In this document: positions 48,400-61,475 of the stretch, piece by piece
Layout: each line of letters opens with the position of its first letter
Position numbering within the stretch: position 1 is the stretch's first letter
Assembly: GCA_032622095.1 (NCBI GenBank)
Contig: CP136066.1
Location: forward strand, 154,591,152-154,655,151
Direction: 5' to 3'
Source of the DNA: Siphonodentalium dalli
Taxonomy: Eukaryota; Mollusca; Scaphopoda; Gadilida; Siphonodentaliidae
DNA length: 64,000 bases
Made by a program: the position numbers and the translations under genes
Notes under the pieces: generated by a model
What the model saw: only the letters and a program-made list of their open reading frames with translations
Database searches by the model: none
Told to the model about the DNA's origin: nothing

Positions 48400-48745
48400 A
48401 TGGGTTGTCCGTCGTCCATCCGTCTCTCCGCTTTTGGTTTCCGGATTATAACTTTAGATTGAATCGAGTGAACTAAACCAAATTTGGTACGTTAGTTTAC
48501 CACACCAAAATACAGATCATGTTCGAATATGGGTTTCGTTCGCATGATTTTGACTGAGTTATGCCTCTTTTTTGACTTCGATTTTACCTGATTTGCGGTT
48601 TCCGGATGATAACTTGAGATTGAATCAAGTGAACTGAACCAAATTTGGTATATACAGATAAAGTTCAAATATGGGTTCTGTCTACATGCCCCACTCTACT
48701 CCATAAATGGGCGTATTATGCCATCCCCCGACGGCCTGCTCTTGT
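48400..48745 (+). repeat. Two-unit repeat with CCGTCGTCC start
   Basis: Two copies of GGTTTCCGGATxATAACTT, then GAATCxAGTGAACT and ACCAAATTTGGTA, lie about 165 bp apart. Related GGATGATAACTTGA blocks occur in intron 7 at about 60265 and 60408. Class unknown. Confidence 0.5.
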
Positions 48746-48966
48746 TACTCATCATTCAGTGTTTCAAAAAACTGGTGTGTTAAATTTATAGACTTTGATG
48801 AAATTATTAATGCTGAGAAGTCAAAACTTGTAACTTTTAAAATCTATTAAGACAAAAAAATATAGTATTTTGGTTGTGAAGCTAATAAGTTTAAAAGGGA
48901 TTCAAACAAACAGTGATCTTATCAGTTGAACATCCCAACAAATAAGATATTTCAGTTCACTTTTAA

Positions 48967-49218
48967 CCCTTTCTATTAATTGATTCTCCCATTCAGTTAT
49001 AAAATTATACATGGGAACAGTCCAGTATTTATTTGGAGGGGTGTTCAGGTAATAAAAGCAGACGGCAGACAGAAAAACAGATAATACAAGAGCGGAATAA
49101 TTCATATTCATTGGTGGGAAATGTTCAGATAATAAGTTCAACAAGCTACCTATTGATCTTATTTTCTGAACATTTCCTAAGGGGACTACTCGTGAATGAG
49201 TATTTAGTATAGAAACTG
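48967..49218. mobile_element. piggyBac-type MITE
   Basis: Flanked by TTAA at 48963-48966 and 49219-49222. The interior matches 509-750, for example GGTGGGAAATGTTCAGATA. Confidence 0.7.
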
Positions 49219-49789
49219 TTAAATATCTGACAAATGCTCTGTACTCAGTCATGCTTAAACAGTTCTAGGGGTCTCAATGAACTTGTGAACTGCAATGTTG
49301 TTGGACTATACAGGATTTATACTTATAATTCTTCTTACTCTTTATAAAATTAATTTATTTCTTTTAAATATTATGCCAAAAAAATTAATAGTTCGGCTCT
49401 CGGGCCCCGGCACATTGCCAAAAAGACCCCACGTAGATGCTTTTTATTCCGAAAAATAACCTGGAAACGAAATCTGCGTACGATGAAATTTCTAGACTAA
49501 TACAAAACTAGGAATTAAAACTGGAACGAAACTTCACATCATTACCGTATAGTCGCTGGTCATAGGAAATAAAAAGCATTAAAACATGGGTGGTCTGACG
49601 TGAACCAATAGAGAAGTAAGTATTTTTACGTAAGTATATCCTAAACCATCAGATGTCTGTTCATCGCGGTATAATTCAAATCCAAAAGAATTTTGTTCCG
49701 TATTGTGAACTCTGCAATTCCGTGAGATTCAGGGAACAAATTACTTTTGAAATTTTGATTAGCATATAACCTCACATTGACATGATTAG

Positions 49790-50134
49790 ATAGCATTGTT
49801 CAAAAAGCATAAAAAATTCATACCAAAATGCCTAACTATTATCCAAATTTGGGTAGCATATTGCGATGCGATACCAGTTAATTTGCTCCCTGATGAGATT
49901 AATATTCTGCAAAATCTGTGGTGTTGTGATCAAATTGAGCTGCCTTATTATAGCAGCAAAACATTTGCAAATATTTGCATCAGATGTCGAAGTGACAATA
50001 TCGTTGAGGTTGACGGCTGCTATCCACAGTGTCATGATTGTCGAGCTAAATTTGAATCTGTTTTCTCTCGTAAATGCAATGTAAATGCAGCCAAGCTATC
50101 AAAATTAGCATACAAGCGTGCCAGGAAACAGTAA
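49790..50134 (+). CDS. Unassigned ORF with four-cysteine zinc-ribbon-like pattern
   Basis: An open frame in PPP2R5 intron 5 that I do not recognise. Its second half reads ICIRCRSDNIVEVDG, CYPQCHDCRAKFES and RKCNVN. The CxxC and CxxC pairs are about 20 residues apart, as in zinc ribbons, and a basic tail (YKRARKQ) follows. The frame is opened by a stop at 49787 and has no in-frame ATG; the first non-AUG candidate is TTG at 49796. It could therefore be an exon of something else, a transposon-derived fragment or chance. Composition is more protein-like than in neighbouring frames. Confidence 0.3.
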   Translation: MALFKKHKKFIPKCLTIIQIWVAYCDAIPVNLLPDEINILQNLWCCDQIELPYYSSKTFANICIRCRSDNIVEVDGCYPQCHDCRAKFESVFSRKCNVNAAKLSKLAYKRARKQ

Positions 50135-50230
50135 ATGAACACTGAGTTGACTGAATGAGTATTTCCGAATACCTCAACATGTTAAATGAGTGGGACACTC
50201 TATTTCTTTTATCTGCATGCACGTGTTGAC

Positions 50231-50530
50231 ATTATGCTTATTATTTATGTGGGCAGTAGCCTCTATACGGGCAGCTGCGGCGCATAACATACTATGGGTG
50301 GCGGGATGGGGTGGTGGGTGGGATCTCATTATGCTTATTATTTATGTGGGCAGTAATCTCTATACGGGCGCCTGCGGCGCATAGCATACTATGGGTGGCG
50401 GGATGGGGTGGTGGGTGGGATCTCATTATGCTTATTATTTATGTGGGCAGTAGCCTCTATACGGGCGCCTGCGGCGCATAGCATACTATGGGTGGCGGGA
50501 TGGGGTGGTGATGGGATCTCATTATGCTTA
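50231..50530 (+). repeat. 97-bp tandem repeat, three units
   Basis: ATTATGCTTATTATTTATGT recurs at 50231, 50328 and 50425, with a partial unit at 50521. Each unit includes GGCGGGATGGGGTGGTG. It sits at the inner edge of the rearranged hAT copy. Confidence 0.9.
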
Positions 50531-50994
50531 TCTGGCCGATGAGTATTCTTTGTGGGCAGTGGTAAGATGCCTTTATGCCCGGTGCGGCTACTCCCACATT
50601 TCTCTCTCGCTTTATTACAAAGTGAACAGTATATTTTGCGGTATAAAACATGACAGGTACGATTAAAATACTGCTCTTTTGCATAACATAACCGGGTACT
50701 AACCGCAATGTAACTAACCAGCCTCAAAGGCATAGCTTCTAGCGATGTCAGTTCCGATCACTTCCTGTTTCAATTTTCTGTATAACAACGCGTTTAGAGT
50801 GTGTACACTCACAAGATATAAAATAAATTCACCTTTTAAAATTCCTTAGTACTATTCCAACAAAATTCAGAAGTTTTAAACATCTTTATACCTTTATAGA
50901 CATGCAGTATGTCCTGGGGTATGGCAGGAGGGGGAAACTTGGCGAGGGGAACGGGGCCGTCAAGGGGACCCCAGGCCGGTATAGCGGAAACCCT
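50531..50994 (-). mobile_element. Inverted left half of the 45612-type hAT
   Basis: Reverse match to 45612-46080, ending in the intact tip AGCGGAAACCCTG at 50982-50994. Confidence 0.75.
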
Positions 50995-51322
50995 GGTATT
51001 ATATCCTTTTTGGACTGATGATTTTTATCAACTTTTATCAACAACTTTAATGCAAAAACATGAGGGAATGCTCACAAAATAAAAAGAACAGTGGTTCATT
51101 GCATGTGTTGACACATAAATGTCACTTATATTAGTGTGGACTGTCTTGTATAAGAATTGAGCTGTCTATCTTGTGAAAAATTAAATATATGCAACATTGT
51201 ACAAGCCATATATGAACCTATGGCCCTAATGAAAAGATTGGAATTTCTACAGCTTTAATATTTTTCCTTATTCTTATATAAGACCACCCATTCACTCCAA
51301 TGAGTTACATCAGTCTGTCAAC

Positions 51323-51706
51323 AGATATGTAATCAGCCTTCTATATTTACACTGCAGCTGCTAAAATATATTCCGATTACGTTGTGCATTCGAAATATCT
51401 GCTGGGTCTTCCACAATGAGTCTTTTAACATTAACGAGCCCGTTTAACTCGGGATCCAAATTACTGGTGTTCTGTACTTCGTAAATTAATTTATATCTAA
51501 TAAATTTACTAGTTTTAAAGTTGCAGGTACATGTATAATAGCTTGGCACTTGGGCAGAAATGGAACAAAACAATCAGCCATTTCTACTCTCACACGATTC
51601 TATTGGCCTATATAACGAAAGTAGTTCAACCAGTGCTAAAACAGGCTACTTTTACCTGGATTTTTCCCCTTGACGGCTACCGGCCCCATTTCCCTACCCC
51701 ATCGTG
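51323..51706 (+). mobile_element. Direct right half of the 45612-type hAT
   Basis: Matches 46078-46456 in the same orientation, then breaks off before the terminal repeat. With 50531-50994 it makes a copy whose halves are in opposite orientation, with 330 bp of unrelated sequence between. Confidence 0.75.
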
Positions 51707-51715
51707 GAAATACAT

Positions 51716-51879
51716 GTTATCGCTGCAGTGAATTGATCTGGGGCGAAGTATCACGTCGAGTTGAAGAAATCAGATCGCTGGATCAAACGAGCCGCCGCAG
51801 GCGTCGAGTTTGATCCAGCGATCTGACCTCTTCAACGAGACGTGATGCGAAGCCCAGATCAATTCACTGCAGCGATAAC
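51716..51879. mobile_element. Near-perfect hairpin, 164 bp
   Basis: GTTATCGCTGCAGTGAATTG and CAATTCACTGCAGCGATAAC are the outer arms; pairing continues to a small loop near CCGCCGCAGGCG. Another inverted pair (CAGGTTTATTATATGAC and complement) surrounds 51880-52159 directly after it. Confidence 0.8.
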
Positions 51880-52350
51880 AGGTTTATTATATGACATGTT
51901 TTTTATTTAAAAAGCACATGCTTTTTATTTAAAAAGCACAATTTCTCTCATTAATTATGAAATGAAACCATTTCACACGCTCGCCAGTATCAAAAATAAA
52001 GAAATAACTGTCCTGCTTTTTCCGGTCATGCGCAGTATGCGAGATGAGGAAGGGTGGTATGACATCGGATCAAACTGCAGCTGATCCGATGGCCAAGAAA
52101 TGATCGCTATACAATAGCGGTATTGGGGAAAGAAAAACGATAGTCATATAATAAACCCTGATATTACATGGTATATATAGTAAGGTAAAAGTAAGATAAA
52201 TCATCTCCTTTTGCATCAGAAACACATCATAAATAATTATAAAAAATAAAAATAAAATCCTGCCTCCTTCACTGATTTGAAGAAAAAAATTGCCCGAGAG
52301 CCTAATAATTTTTTTTACTTGGCCTTATATATATATATATTTATTTGCAG

Positions 52351-52443
52351 CTTGTCTATGAATTTTTTCTACGGTTCCTGGAATCTCCAGACTTCCAACC
52401 AAATGTAGCAAAAAGATATATAGACCAAAAATTTGTTTTACAG
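52351..52443 (+). CDS. PPP2R5: PPP2R5 exon 6
   Basis: Thirty-one codons, residues 193-223, phase 0 at both ends (acceptor TTTGCAG, donor GTTTGT). Reads [18 protein letters not shown] then [13 protein letters not shown]. The final Gln before the junction matches the epsilon/gamma style. Continues the HEAT-like array. Confidence 0.97.
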
Positions 52444-53074
<631 letters not shown>

Positions 53075-53504
53075 TGATGATCTGGATGATAACTCACCTT
53101 ATGATTATCTGATAGCTTTCAAACATAGGCCACGGTTATTTGAAAGTCAGTTTAGACTTTAGCGTAAATCGTCGCGTCATGTTTTTTTGGGCCAAATAAT
53201 TACTCATTAGACCAAAACAAAAAGGGTTTTGTTTCACGGGCACCGGCGTGTCGACTTTTAACCCCCGCGTCGGTGCTTTTTATTGGTATTTTGACCCCAG
53301 AAAATATAAAATAGACCTAATTCCACGAAATACCACGAAAATAGGTAACAGCAAATACAACTCGCGATTTTACATCAAGTAACCTTTATGGTATTGAAAA
53401 CATCGAATGACTTTAAGTTTACAATAAATGTTCCGGTTCCGATTCTCAAAGTTAGTTTTTTTTGTTGTCATCACCACCACCGGAAATGGTGACGTTTGTT
53501 TCCT

Positions 53505-53531
53505 GGGGGGGGGGGGGGGGGGGGGGGGGGG
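53505..53531 (+). repeat. G27 homopolymer
   Basis: Twenty-seven consecutive G on the PPP2R5 sense strand, about 440 bp into intron 7, followed by GTGGTGAGG. Length is as read in this assembly; such tracts are error-prone. Confidence 0.9.
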
Positions 53532-54524
53532 TGGTGAGGTGATAATTGGTTATTGGCTTTTGAGACAAATATTAAATTGTTTTGTGCAACAAAGATGCAC
53601 TTTTGCACAGAAAATGTATTAAATAGGAAGAAATAATTTGCTGTGGAACAAACTGCATCTGTGCTGCACAATTTGACAAAGCCAGCAATTCATAAAACCT
53701 TTCTTAATTACCCCAACAGTCAATAGCTAGCCTGTTTGTTAGTTTTGTAAGTTTTCCAGTATGAGGTATATGGCTTGTGGAAAATAAAAAATAAAAATAA
53801 AACCCTCCCTCCCTCATCGTTTTGAAAAAAAAAATTGCCTGTGAAACAAAACCCTTATTTTTTGGCCTTAGGCCACCGCAAAAATTTAATGACTTGGTTT
53901 ACAAACATGAGTGGAAAAATTCCCTAGATGGAGGAGGGGGGAAAAAATAAAATCTTGGGCATATTATTCGACGACTTTCCCCGCATGTTCACTGGTGAAC
54001 TAAATTATCATTAATTCATTTAGATATCATTTATTAACTTTATATCATAAAATGTAAACAATAACACGAAACCTGATATTCATTATTTCCCCAGTCTTCT
54101 GTGGCTGAATTTGAGTTTATCCTATTGGTGAATATTATACAAGCGGATTTAATATATCAAAATTAATTCAGATTCGGAGATACTTACTCCCTGTGAATAC
54201 CAATACTGGGTGTATATAGTCTGCATATTAAATATTAAACAAAATGTCACATTGAGAGTGTAATCTGTAAGTTGCTGTTGATAATTGTGTCAAACATTAA
54301 GTTACTCAGATAGCCAGAAGAAATCAAGGGAAGGTGAACTTAAACTATATTGAACAACAAAATGAAATAAGAATACCCTACAGAATTTCTAACAAAGATA
54401 TTTTAGAATCAAAGGCACAGCTTTGTTCACATTATTTAATGTGCATTTTGTCCATAGGCCTATTAACTTTTTCGACTTCAATGACATTGTATTTTGCTTG
54501 GAACGCGGAGACAACGTTTAAGGG
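53532..54524. other. PPP2R5 intron 7, unassigned
   Basis: An inverted block (GGTTTTGTTTCACGGGCA near 53226; TTGCCTGTGAAACAAAACC near 53844) spans the G27 tract and suggests a foldback element of about 0.65 kb. Confidence 0.45.
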
Positions 54525-54870
54525 AAGTCAGTAGCCGAGAGGTAGCGTACTGGTCTCTCGTACTAGCGGACTGGGGATCGCCAGTTCGCAACCTGATCAG
54601 GGTATTCTGACAAAAATCAGAACTCGGTCAGATACCATGTTTGTCGATCAGGCTGAAAAGTCTCATTCGAATTCACTGAATAAAGTTCCGAATGCAAAAT
54701 GCCGACCGACCCCCCCCCCCCCCATTACAACATTTGTCCAGGTATATTGTCGTGGGTGCAGTACGCTGTCCGATCGGGCACGGACATTAATGGCTATAAA
54801 CCCGTGTACACGCCTCGGTGTGTGCACGTTAAAGAATGCTACAGGGGTCACCACAGGCTTATAAAGTTAC
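54525..54870 (+). mobile_element. tRNA-derived SINE, second family
   Basis: The head GTAGCCGAGAGGTAGCGTAC (A-box) at about 54533 and AGTTCGCAACCT (B-box) at about 54582 resemble a tRNA. A unique body with a C tract at 54708-54723 follows. The GTGTGCACGTTAAAGAA segment at 54819 is near the 3' end. Not a functional tRNA, because the arms do not pair properly. Confidence 0.65.
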
Positions 54871-55433
54871 TCGGCCGTGGTAGCACCTGGGCCAGTGCGT
54901 CTACAACCAGAATTGGTTCCTGCGCTGTAATATCTACAGATACAGATACGTACATCGGAACATCGTTAGAGGAATCACTGAACTAAATGGTTTCCCATAG
55001 GCAACAGTGTTATTGTTAACATTTCGGCCTAATTCACTGAACTGAAGCCTACAGGCCACTCCAGTGATGTTTACCCAGCTAGATTGACGCCAGTTGATCA
55101 CAAGAATGCAAGAAAAATCATAGGTCATGTGTTTACTTTTATAATTAAATCCCCAAGTGTATGACAGGGCTATCCCACAGCCAAATTTGAATGGAAAAAC
55201 CCAGAAATACAGAAGCCAGTTATTGAGTTAAATAAATTTCCCACTCACAAAAATCCATTCCCCCATTAATTGACCAGTTTAAATTATTTAGATATGATGT
55301 ACAAATCAAATAAACACGATGTCATCCTTTAATAAGGTATCACATGTATCAGGTGTCTTTCGATCAGCAGACATGCTTTCACGGTTTCAGTTTCGATTTC
55401 AGTAATTCACTTCCGTAGTTAATTATTGGTTGA
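54871..55433. other. PPP2R5 intron 7, nothing recognised
   Basis: No exon or transposon ends seen. Confidence 0.4.
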
Positions 55434-55743
55434 CGATTATCGCAATACGACAGGGGAACACTCCGACGTTCGTACTCAGATATCATCAAATTTTGTACCT
55501 GGCTTGCCTGTCCTAGGTTTCACGGGAAAATGGCTAATTTGATTCTATTTGTCGCTATAAATATATTTATCACACCATGTATTATTCCTTTTTCATTAAA
55601 ATAAAATAAAACAAGCCGAAGATGATATGTTTAAAATTTCTTAAGCATGAAATTGGCGACAAGTTGTTACCAGAGTACGTTATATTTGTGATAGTTACGT
55701 TATGCACACGGTGAACATTCCCCTATCGTATTGCGATAATCGC
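55434..55743. mobile_element. Foldback MITE, 310 bp
   Basis: The ends GATTATCGCAATACGACAGG and CCTATCGTATTGCGATAATC are inverted (about 28 bp with one mismatch) around an AT-rich core. Target duplication not resolved. Confidence 0.65.
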
Positions 55744-57035
55744 CCTTCGCACCATTCAAAAAGTAGGAATCCGGACTCCGCAGATGTCCCCAATTGCGCT
55801 ACAAGTTACTAAAAAAAACGTTGAACGTGCGCCGGAATGAGAATACAATGCCATAATATATCACATATCTAAAAGATAACTGTCGGGAATTACTAGAAAT
55901 GCAATAGATCAAGAATTTCGCGAGTATCAAAAGTGATTGTTAATTTTCCATTGGCAAAAAAAATATTTTTTTTTGCGATTTTCCTTAAAAAGTTGTCGGC
56001 GGGTTCGTAAACCAAGCAATTAAATTGCCGTCGCCTTAGCTTTAATTATTAAATTTCGCCCGATCAAAATTGAATTTTGCTGTAAATACATGTAATGACC
56101 AGAATGCGTACTTCCAATTGGCAGCTTTAATTGGCAGTGTTTGTTAAGTGGTACTCAGGCCTGCCTGGCTATTAATACCCCGATAGGAATTAGTAATTAA
56201 TAATCACCACATTACGCATCAGTTGTTCAAAGCATAAACATAATTGTCCCCCGAAAAATCTATTTTTGGGGGACTATAGAAACGGGCTCCGTCCGTCAGT
56301 TCGTTCGTTGTGCCGTCCGTCCGTCCGTCACACTTTTGAGTACCTTCATGGTGTAATCATCTCCTCCTACAGTTTTCATTATAGAGATTTGAAACTTCAG
56401 TATATTGTTGCCCATATATTGAAGATGTGCAACATGTATATCTCTTTAACACTCAAATAGTTTTCTAGCGTAACCCTCAATGACATGATTTGACGTGGCT
56501 ACCTATTCCTCAATGACGTGATTTGACGTGTTGGTTTGCATGGCAAGTTTTTCGTTTATATAAACAGTGTTATTCAGTTTTTTATGCTTTATTGAATATG
56601 AATACTGTGACATATAACTGTTCAGATCAACACCTTGTCGATTTCTGGTCAAGTAGCGGGAAGTTTATATCGCTAAGTGCAGTTTAATATGGAATAATCC
56701 ATTTCAATCCCGGCTGGGGGTGCAAATAATTATTCCATTTTCAATGACATACCGGTACCCAGGTATTACAACGTACTGGTATCAGTACTGAAATTGTCTT
56801 CTAATGTTTCCAAATCCGCCTGAACAAACCAAAGATCTATTTCTTGTTGCCCTTTTCTGAATAATTATATCGTTTGAACCAACTTTGCGATTCTTAATTC
56901 AACTTCGGTCGAGTGAAAACCACGTGTGTGTGTTGTGTTGCAAACTGGAAGAGTGGATCAATCGGGAGGTTATTGGAAGAGCCTGTATAATTGATGGAAG
57001 AGCCGGACCAATCCAGTGACGGCAGAATCAAGCCT
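55744..57035. other. PPP2R5 intron 7, unassigned
   Basis: At 56250-56340 a hairpin CCCCCGAAAAATCTATTTTTGGGGG precedes a (CCGT)n stretch. Short TGACATGATTTGACGTG direct repeats follow at 56481 and 56513. Nothing coding. Confidence 0.4.
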
Positions 57036-57044
57036 CACCCAAAT

Positions 57045-57976
57045 TAGTCCAAGTCTTCTCGTACTAAAACCGGCTAAGATATTGGGATGGAGGTGCCGGT
57101 CTTTAGTCCGAGTTCCAGGCCCATGGTCTCCTTTGACACGAGTTAATCGTTAGTGACCCGCTCAAATAAAACCACAATTATATGAAATAAAATATCACAA
57201 TTGCTACAATAAACGGATAGTTTCCGCAGAAGACATGCTATTTGATCTGAAACCCACATCGGTTGTGAATTGAAAGCGGTAATTTAATGTGAAAAGAAAC
57301 TTTTGCCGCAGTGTTTACATATTTTTTAAAGTATGCGAACTCAGTTGACCTTGCGAACTGCGTTCGGCATTTTCCGGTGAAAATATTCCGTAGATTTTCA
57401 ATCAACCACGCACGATGAATTCTCCATTGTAATCGTAATTATACGTGACAATAAATAAATTATTACATAGATTAAATACATATTGAAGATATAAATGTAA
57501 TACATTAAATAAATTACGGGAATTATAACCATCTCACAGTTTAAAACAGTGTAAACACAATGACCATTAGAATATCATGGGGGCCGCCATTTTGTTTGTA
57601 TCGAAATTCGTCTCGGCCAAAACAAACACCGGACAATGCCGAAGTTCTTCGGAACCTGAGTTCGGCTTTCAGTTAAGTAAACAAACAGAAAAAACAGCGA
57701 TGTTGGTGACAATCAACCGGAATATTCTATGCGTAATTTAACATGAAAGTTAGATTATTATACACCATTATGACCATGATATGTCTCTCTTTCCGATGTA
57801 TATAGCATCATGTATTGATTCATTAGGTAAATCGAGTAAAATACACCACAGATTCCCGCCACAGATCGTGGGCGTAACTCGTGTGATAGGATTGGTATGC
57901 AAGCGGGCTGGGACTAAAAACAGCAAATCGCCATCCCAATATCTTAGCTGGTTTTAGTACAAGAAGACTGGGACTA
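57045..57976 (-). mobile_element. 9-bp-TSD transposon, copy C (inverted)
   Basis: Flanked by CACCCAAAT at 57036-57044 and 57977-57985. Same ends and interior as copies A and B but in reverse orientation and about 230 bp shorter. Confidence 0.9.
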
Positions 57977-57985
57977 CACCCAAAT

Positions 57986-58515
57986 AAGGAAGTTGGATTT
58001 ATTTATATTTTTTATTGATATTGGGAATCGTAGGGATTATTCATATTTAAGAGACGAGTAATACCATCGCACCAGATAAATAAACAACGTGTTTTGCGAA
58101 AGCGACAAACTGAAAATGACGCAACCAACAATCACGTAATAAAATGTTATGATTTACTCGATATTAAAGCTAGATTTTTCCAGTTTTCTCCGCAAAAGTT
58201 TAAATTATAATCGGAGATGGGATGTGTATTCCCTTCATCACAAGGATTTCCCCCTAAACGAACCGTCTGTTCAACTTTTTCTGGTGACTTTCTCAACTTT
58301 TCCGAGGAAGTTTGGCATAAATAAAAATGAAATTTTATCCATTCCTGCATGATTTAGACCGACCAGTTCCGTTGTATAGGCGTGATTCTCACAATGAAAA
58401 TTTAGCTGGTAATAAGTTGTAGAATAACGGATACAATTTGCATTGAAATGTAACTTTCGGTGGTGTTCAAAAAATTCGCGGCAACAACATGTCTAATAAA
58501 ATAATCAATAAGCGA
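57986..58515. other. Spacer between copies C and B
   Basis: Unique intron 7 sequence of about 530 bp. It would be the loop if transcripts of the two inverted copies paired. Confidence 0.5.
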
Positions 58516-58524
58516 GCGCAATAC

Positions 58525-59690
58525 TAGTCCAAGTCTTCTTGTACTAAAACCAGCTAAGATATTGGGATGGCGATGCTGGCGTTTAGTCCAAGCCCGCTTG
58601 CATACCAATCCTACCACATGAGTTACGCCCACGATCTGTGGCGGGAATTTGTGGTGTATTTTACTCGATTTACCTAGCAAATCAATACATTATGATATAT
58701 ACATCGGAAAGGCTTACATCTAATGGTCATAATGGTGTATAATAATCTAACTTTAATGTTAAATTACACATAGAATATTCCGGTTGATTGCCACAAACAT
58801 CGATTTGTTTCTCTGTTTGTTTACGTTTTAACCGAAAGCCGAAGTGGTCCGAATAAGTTCGGCATAATCCGCTGTTTGTTCTGGGAATTCTACTTTCCGT
58901 TTCTATATATAGCGCGGGTTTTCCGAACAAAAATGGCGAAAACCGATCGCCCGAAAGTCCAGTTTTCTATGTGCTTTCAGAACAATTCCCGCACTAAAAA
59001 CTTAATGACATAATGGAGGATCAGAACGGTAGTTTTGTTGACAATTATCGCAAGCAACTTGTCAAAATTGGAGCAAATTAGATCTCTTGTGTCTGACTTG
59101 CCATGCGTGTGGTGTGCATTTTGACATCTGTATTGATAAAATAATCGGAGAACCGAATCACACAGTTTCGAAATATAGTTCTTCCGTTTTAGTGGGACTT
59201 TTCAAACTTAAGGTTCATTTATTTAGTCTATTACATTTATATCTCCAATGTTTAATTAATCTATTTATTATTTTATTTATTGACACACATAATTACAATT
59301 ACAATGGAGAATTCATCGTAATTTGCGTTGTTGTCCAAAATCTACAGAATATTTTCAACGGAAAATGCCGAACACAGTTCGCGAGGTCAACCGAGTTCGC
59401 ATACTTTTAAAAAATTGTAAACATTGAGGTAAATGTCTCTTTTCGCATTAAATTACCGTTTTAAATTCACAACTGATGTGGGTTTCAGATAAAATAGCAT
59501 GTCTTTTGCGGAAAATATCCGTTTATTGTCGCAATTGTGATATTTTATTTCATATAATTGTGGTTTTATTTGAGCGGGTCACTAACGCTTAAGCCGTGTC
59601 ATAAGCGAGCATATAGGGCGGTCTTGGACTAAACGCCAGCATCGCCATCCCAATATCTTAGCTGGTTTTAGTACAAGAAGACTTGGACTA
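58525..59690 (+). mobile_element. 9-bp-TSD transposon, copy B
   Basis: Flanked by GCGCAATAC at 58516-58524 and 59691-59699. Nearly identical to copy A over most of its 1166 bp. Confidence 0.92.
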
Positions 59691-59699
59691 GCGCAATAC

Positions 59700-61475
59700 G
59701 TGCAACATGTATATAGATGACAGAAAAATATATATTATTTTTTTACAGAGTTTATTAACCCTTTTCAACATTTTCTTTTAATTTCTTTAACAAAGCGGCA
59801 TCGACTTGCCACCATTTCGGGGGACACTTTGGTCGGCTGACCTTTTATTTTAATTAACTGTGGCCTTAGTATGTCGATTAATCACATGAAAATTCAGATC
59901 AAGTTGAATTTTGGTTTCTGATGAAGTTATGCCCCTTTTTCAAATTAGAATTTGTCATTTATTATTCTGGTATTAAAAAAAAAGGCAACATAGACAGTTG
60001 GAAGAAAAGTTTTATTCAATGATTGTTCCCAGAATCAAATTTTTTATTTCTAAAATAGCCATCTGTCGAATAAAGCTGCCTTATTCGGAGGACGTGTGGC
60101 CCATCAGCTTTTTATTGTCCACCGAAAATGTCTGGGACGACTATTATAATCAGCATATCCATCCGTCCATGTGTGCATCATCGACTTGCCACATTTTTGG
60201 TGGACACTGTGGTCGGCTGACCTTTTTTTTTTTTTTGACTCATAAATAGCTAAATTTTGGGTTACCGGATGATAACTTGAACAATGTTTAAAAGAATTTA
60301 TTGATATGTAGTAAATACAGGTAAAGTTTGAAATCGGTCATGGTCCAATGATTTATGATGTGACTTATGTGCCTTTGTTCGACTTAGAAATGATATTTGC
60401 ATTGTCTAAATGATAACTTGAGCAATCTTCAAAAGAATCTCTTGATATTTGGGACATGTGTCACATTTGAGAACATGCAGGTCATCGTCAGATGGAGTCA
60501 TATTTTTGCGAAAATTTGAATTCTTTGTTCTTAAAAAAGCCAACTTACCAAAAATTCACCTTGTTTCGCGAGACATGAGATCTGCGACCTTTTATTATTA
60601 TTCATAGTAACTTTTATCCCAAAATGTTATTACATCTATGTTACTATAAATGATTTGGCAATTGAAAGCTTTGGAAATTTAATTGAGAAAAACTACAGTT
60701 CTAAGGAAATTGGCACTCTAATTAAGACCATATCTCTATCTAATTTATATGGTCTAAGAACTTTTGTGTTTACAGTCTATTTATGTAAAGAAGGGGATGG
60801 CTGGTGTGTGACATGGTTACAAAATAAGGAATATTCATTGACATCTAGGCCTACAAACACCTTCCAGTATGTGTGTTTATAAGGGCTGTTGCTTTCTGTC
60901 TAATTTTGTAATGTCTAACAATTGCCCATCGCTCAAAGCGGCCAAGCCACTGCTGTGTGAAGACTCAATGACCGGCGACACGCTGTGAACCCATATCGAT
61001 GTGAATACAAGTCCGACACACTAACCTGGACCACAGAGTTATCCATGTTAGGAGAATATATTGCAAAACTGACACAACTGTCTCAAATAGCCTCCCCATT
61101 TCCTCATTTCTGTTATAAGAAGGAATATATACAACCTCATAGTAATTGAAAAGAAGGCAATTAGAAAGAATAATTGTAAATTATTTCTATATGCTTTTAT
61201 AACACTTTTTAGGAAAAATATACTATTCTGCACTTTGGTACAGAATATTTGTAATAAGTGCTCGAAATCCTTATTTCTCCTTATGCATATTTTTAGGTAT
61301 TTTAAATATGTGTGAAAGGTAAACTTTAACACATGACTTCATCATTTACTCTGTTTGAGATATATTTCACAGGTTATAATATTTTTCATTTAGATGAGTT
61401 GAAAGTGGATTTTTTCTTGATTGTATAATGTTGATTCTTAATAATAACTGCTATTTTCTATCTTTCTTCTTCCAG
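59700..61475. other. End of PPP2R5 intron 7
   Basis: Two copies of CATCGACTTGCCACxxTTT followed by TGGTCGGCTGACCTTTT lie at about 59804 and 60178, and GGATGATAACTTGA-type blocks lie at 60265 and 60408, as in 48400-48745. The rest is AT-rich with no other feature. Confidence 0.45.

Noticed and set aside
54525-54620. Possible tRNA gene
   Set aside because: Same reasoning: tRNA-like promoter boxes without paired acceptor and anticodon arms, followed by a SINE body.
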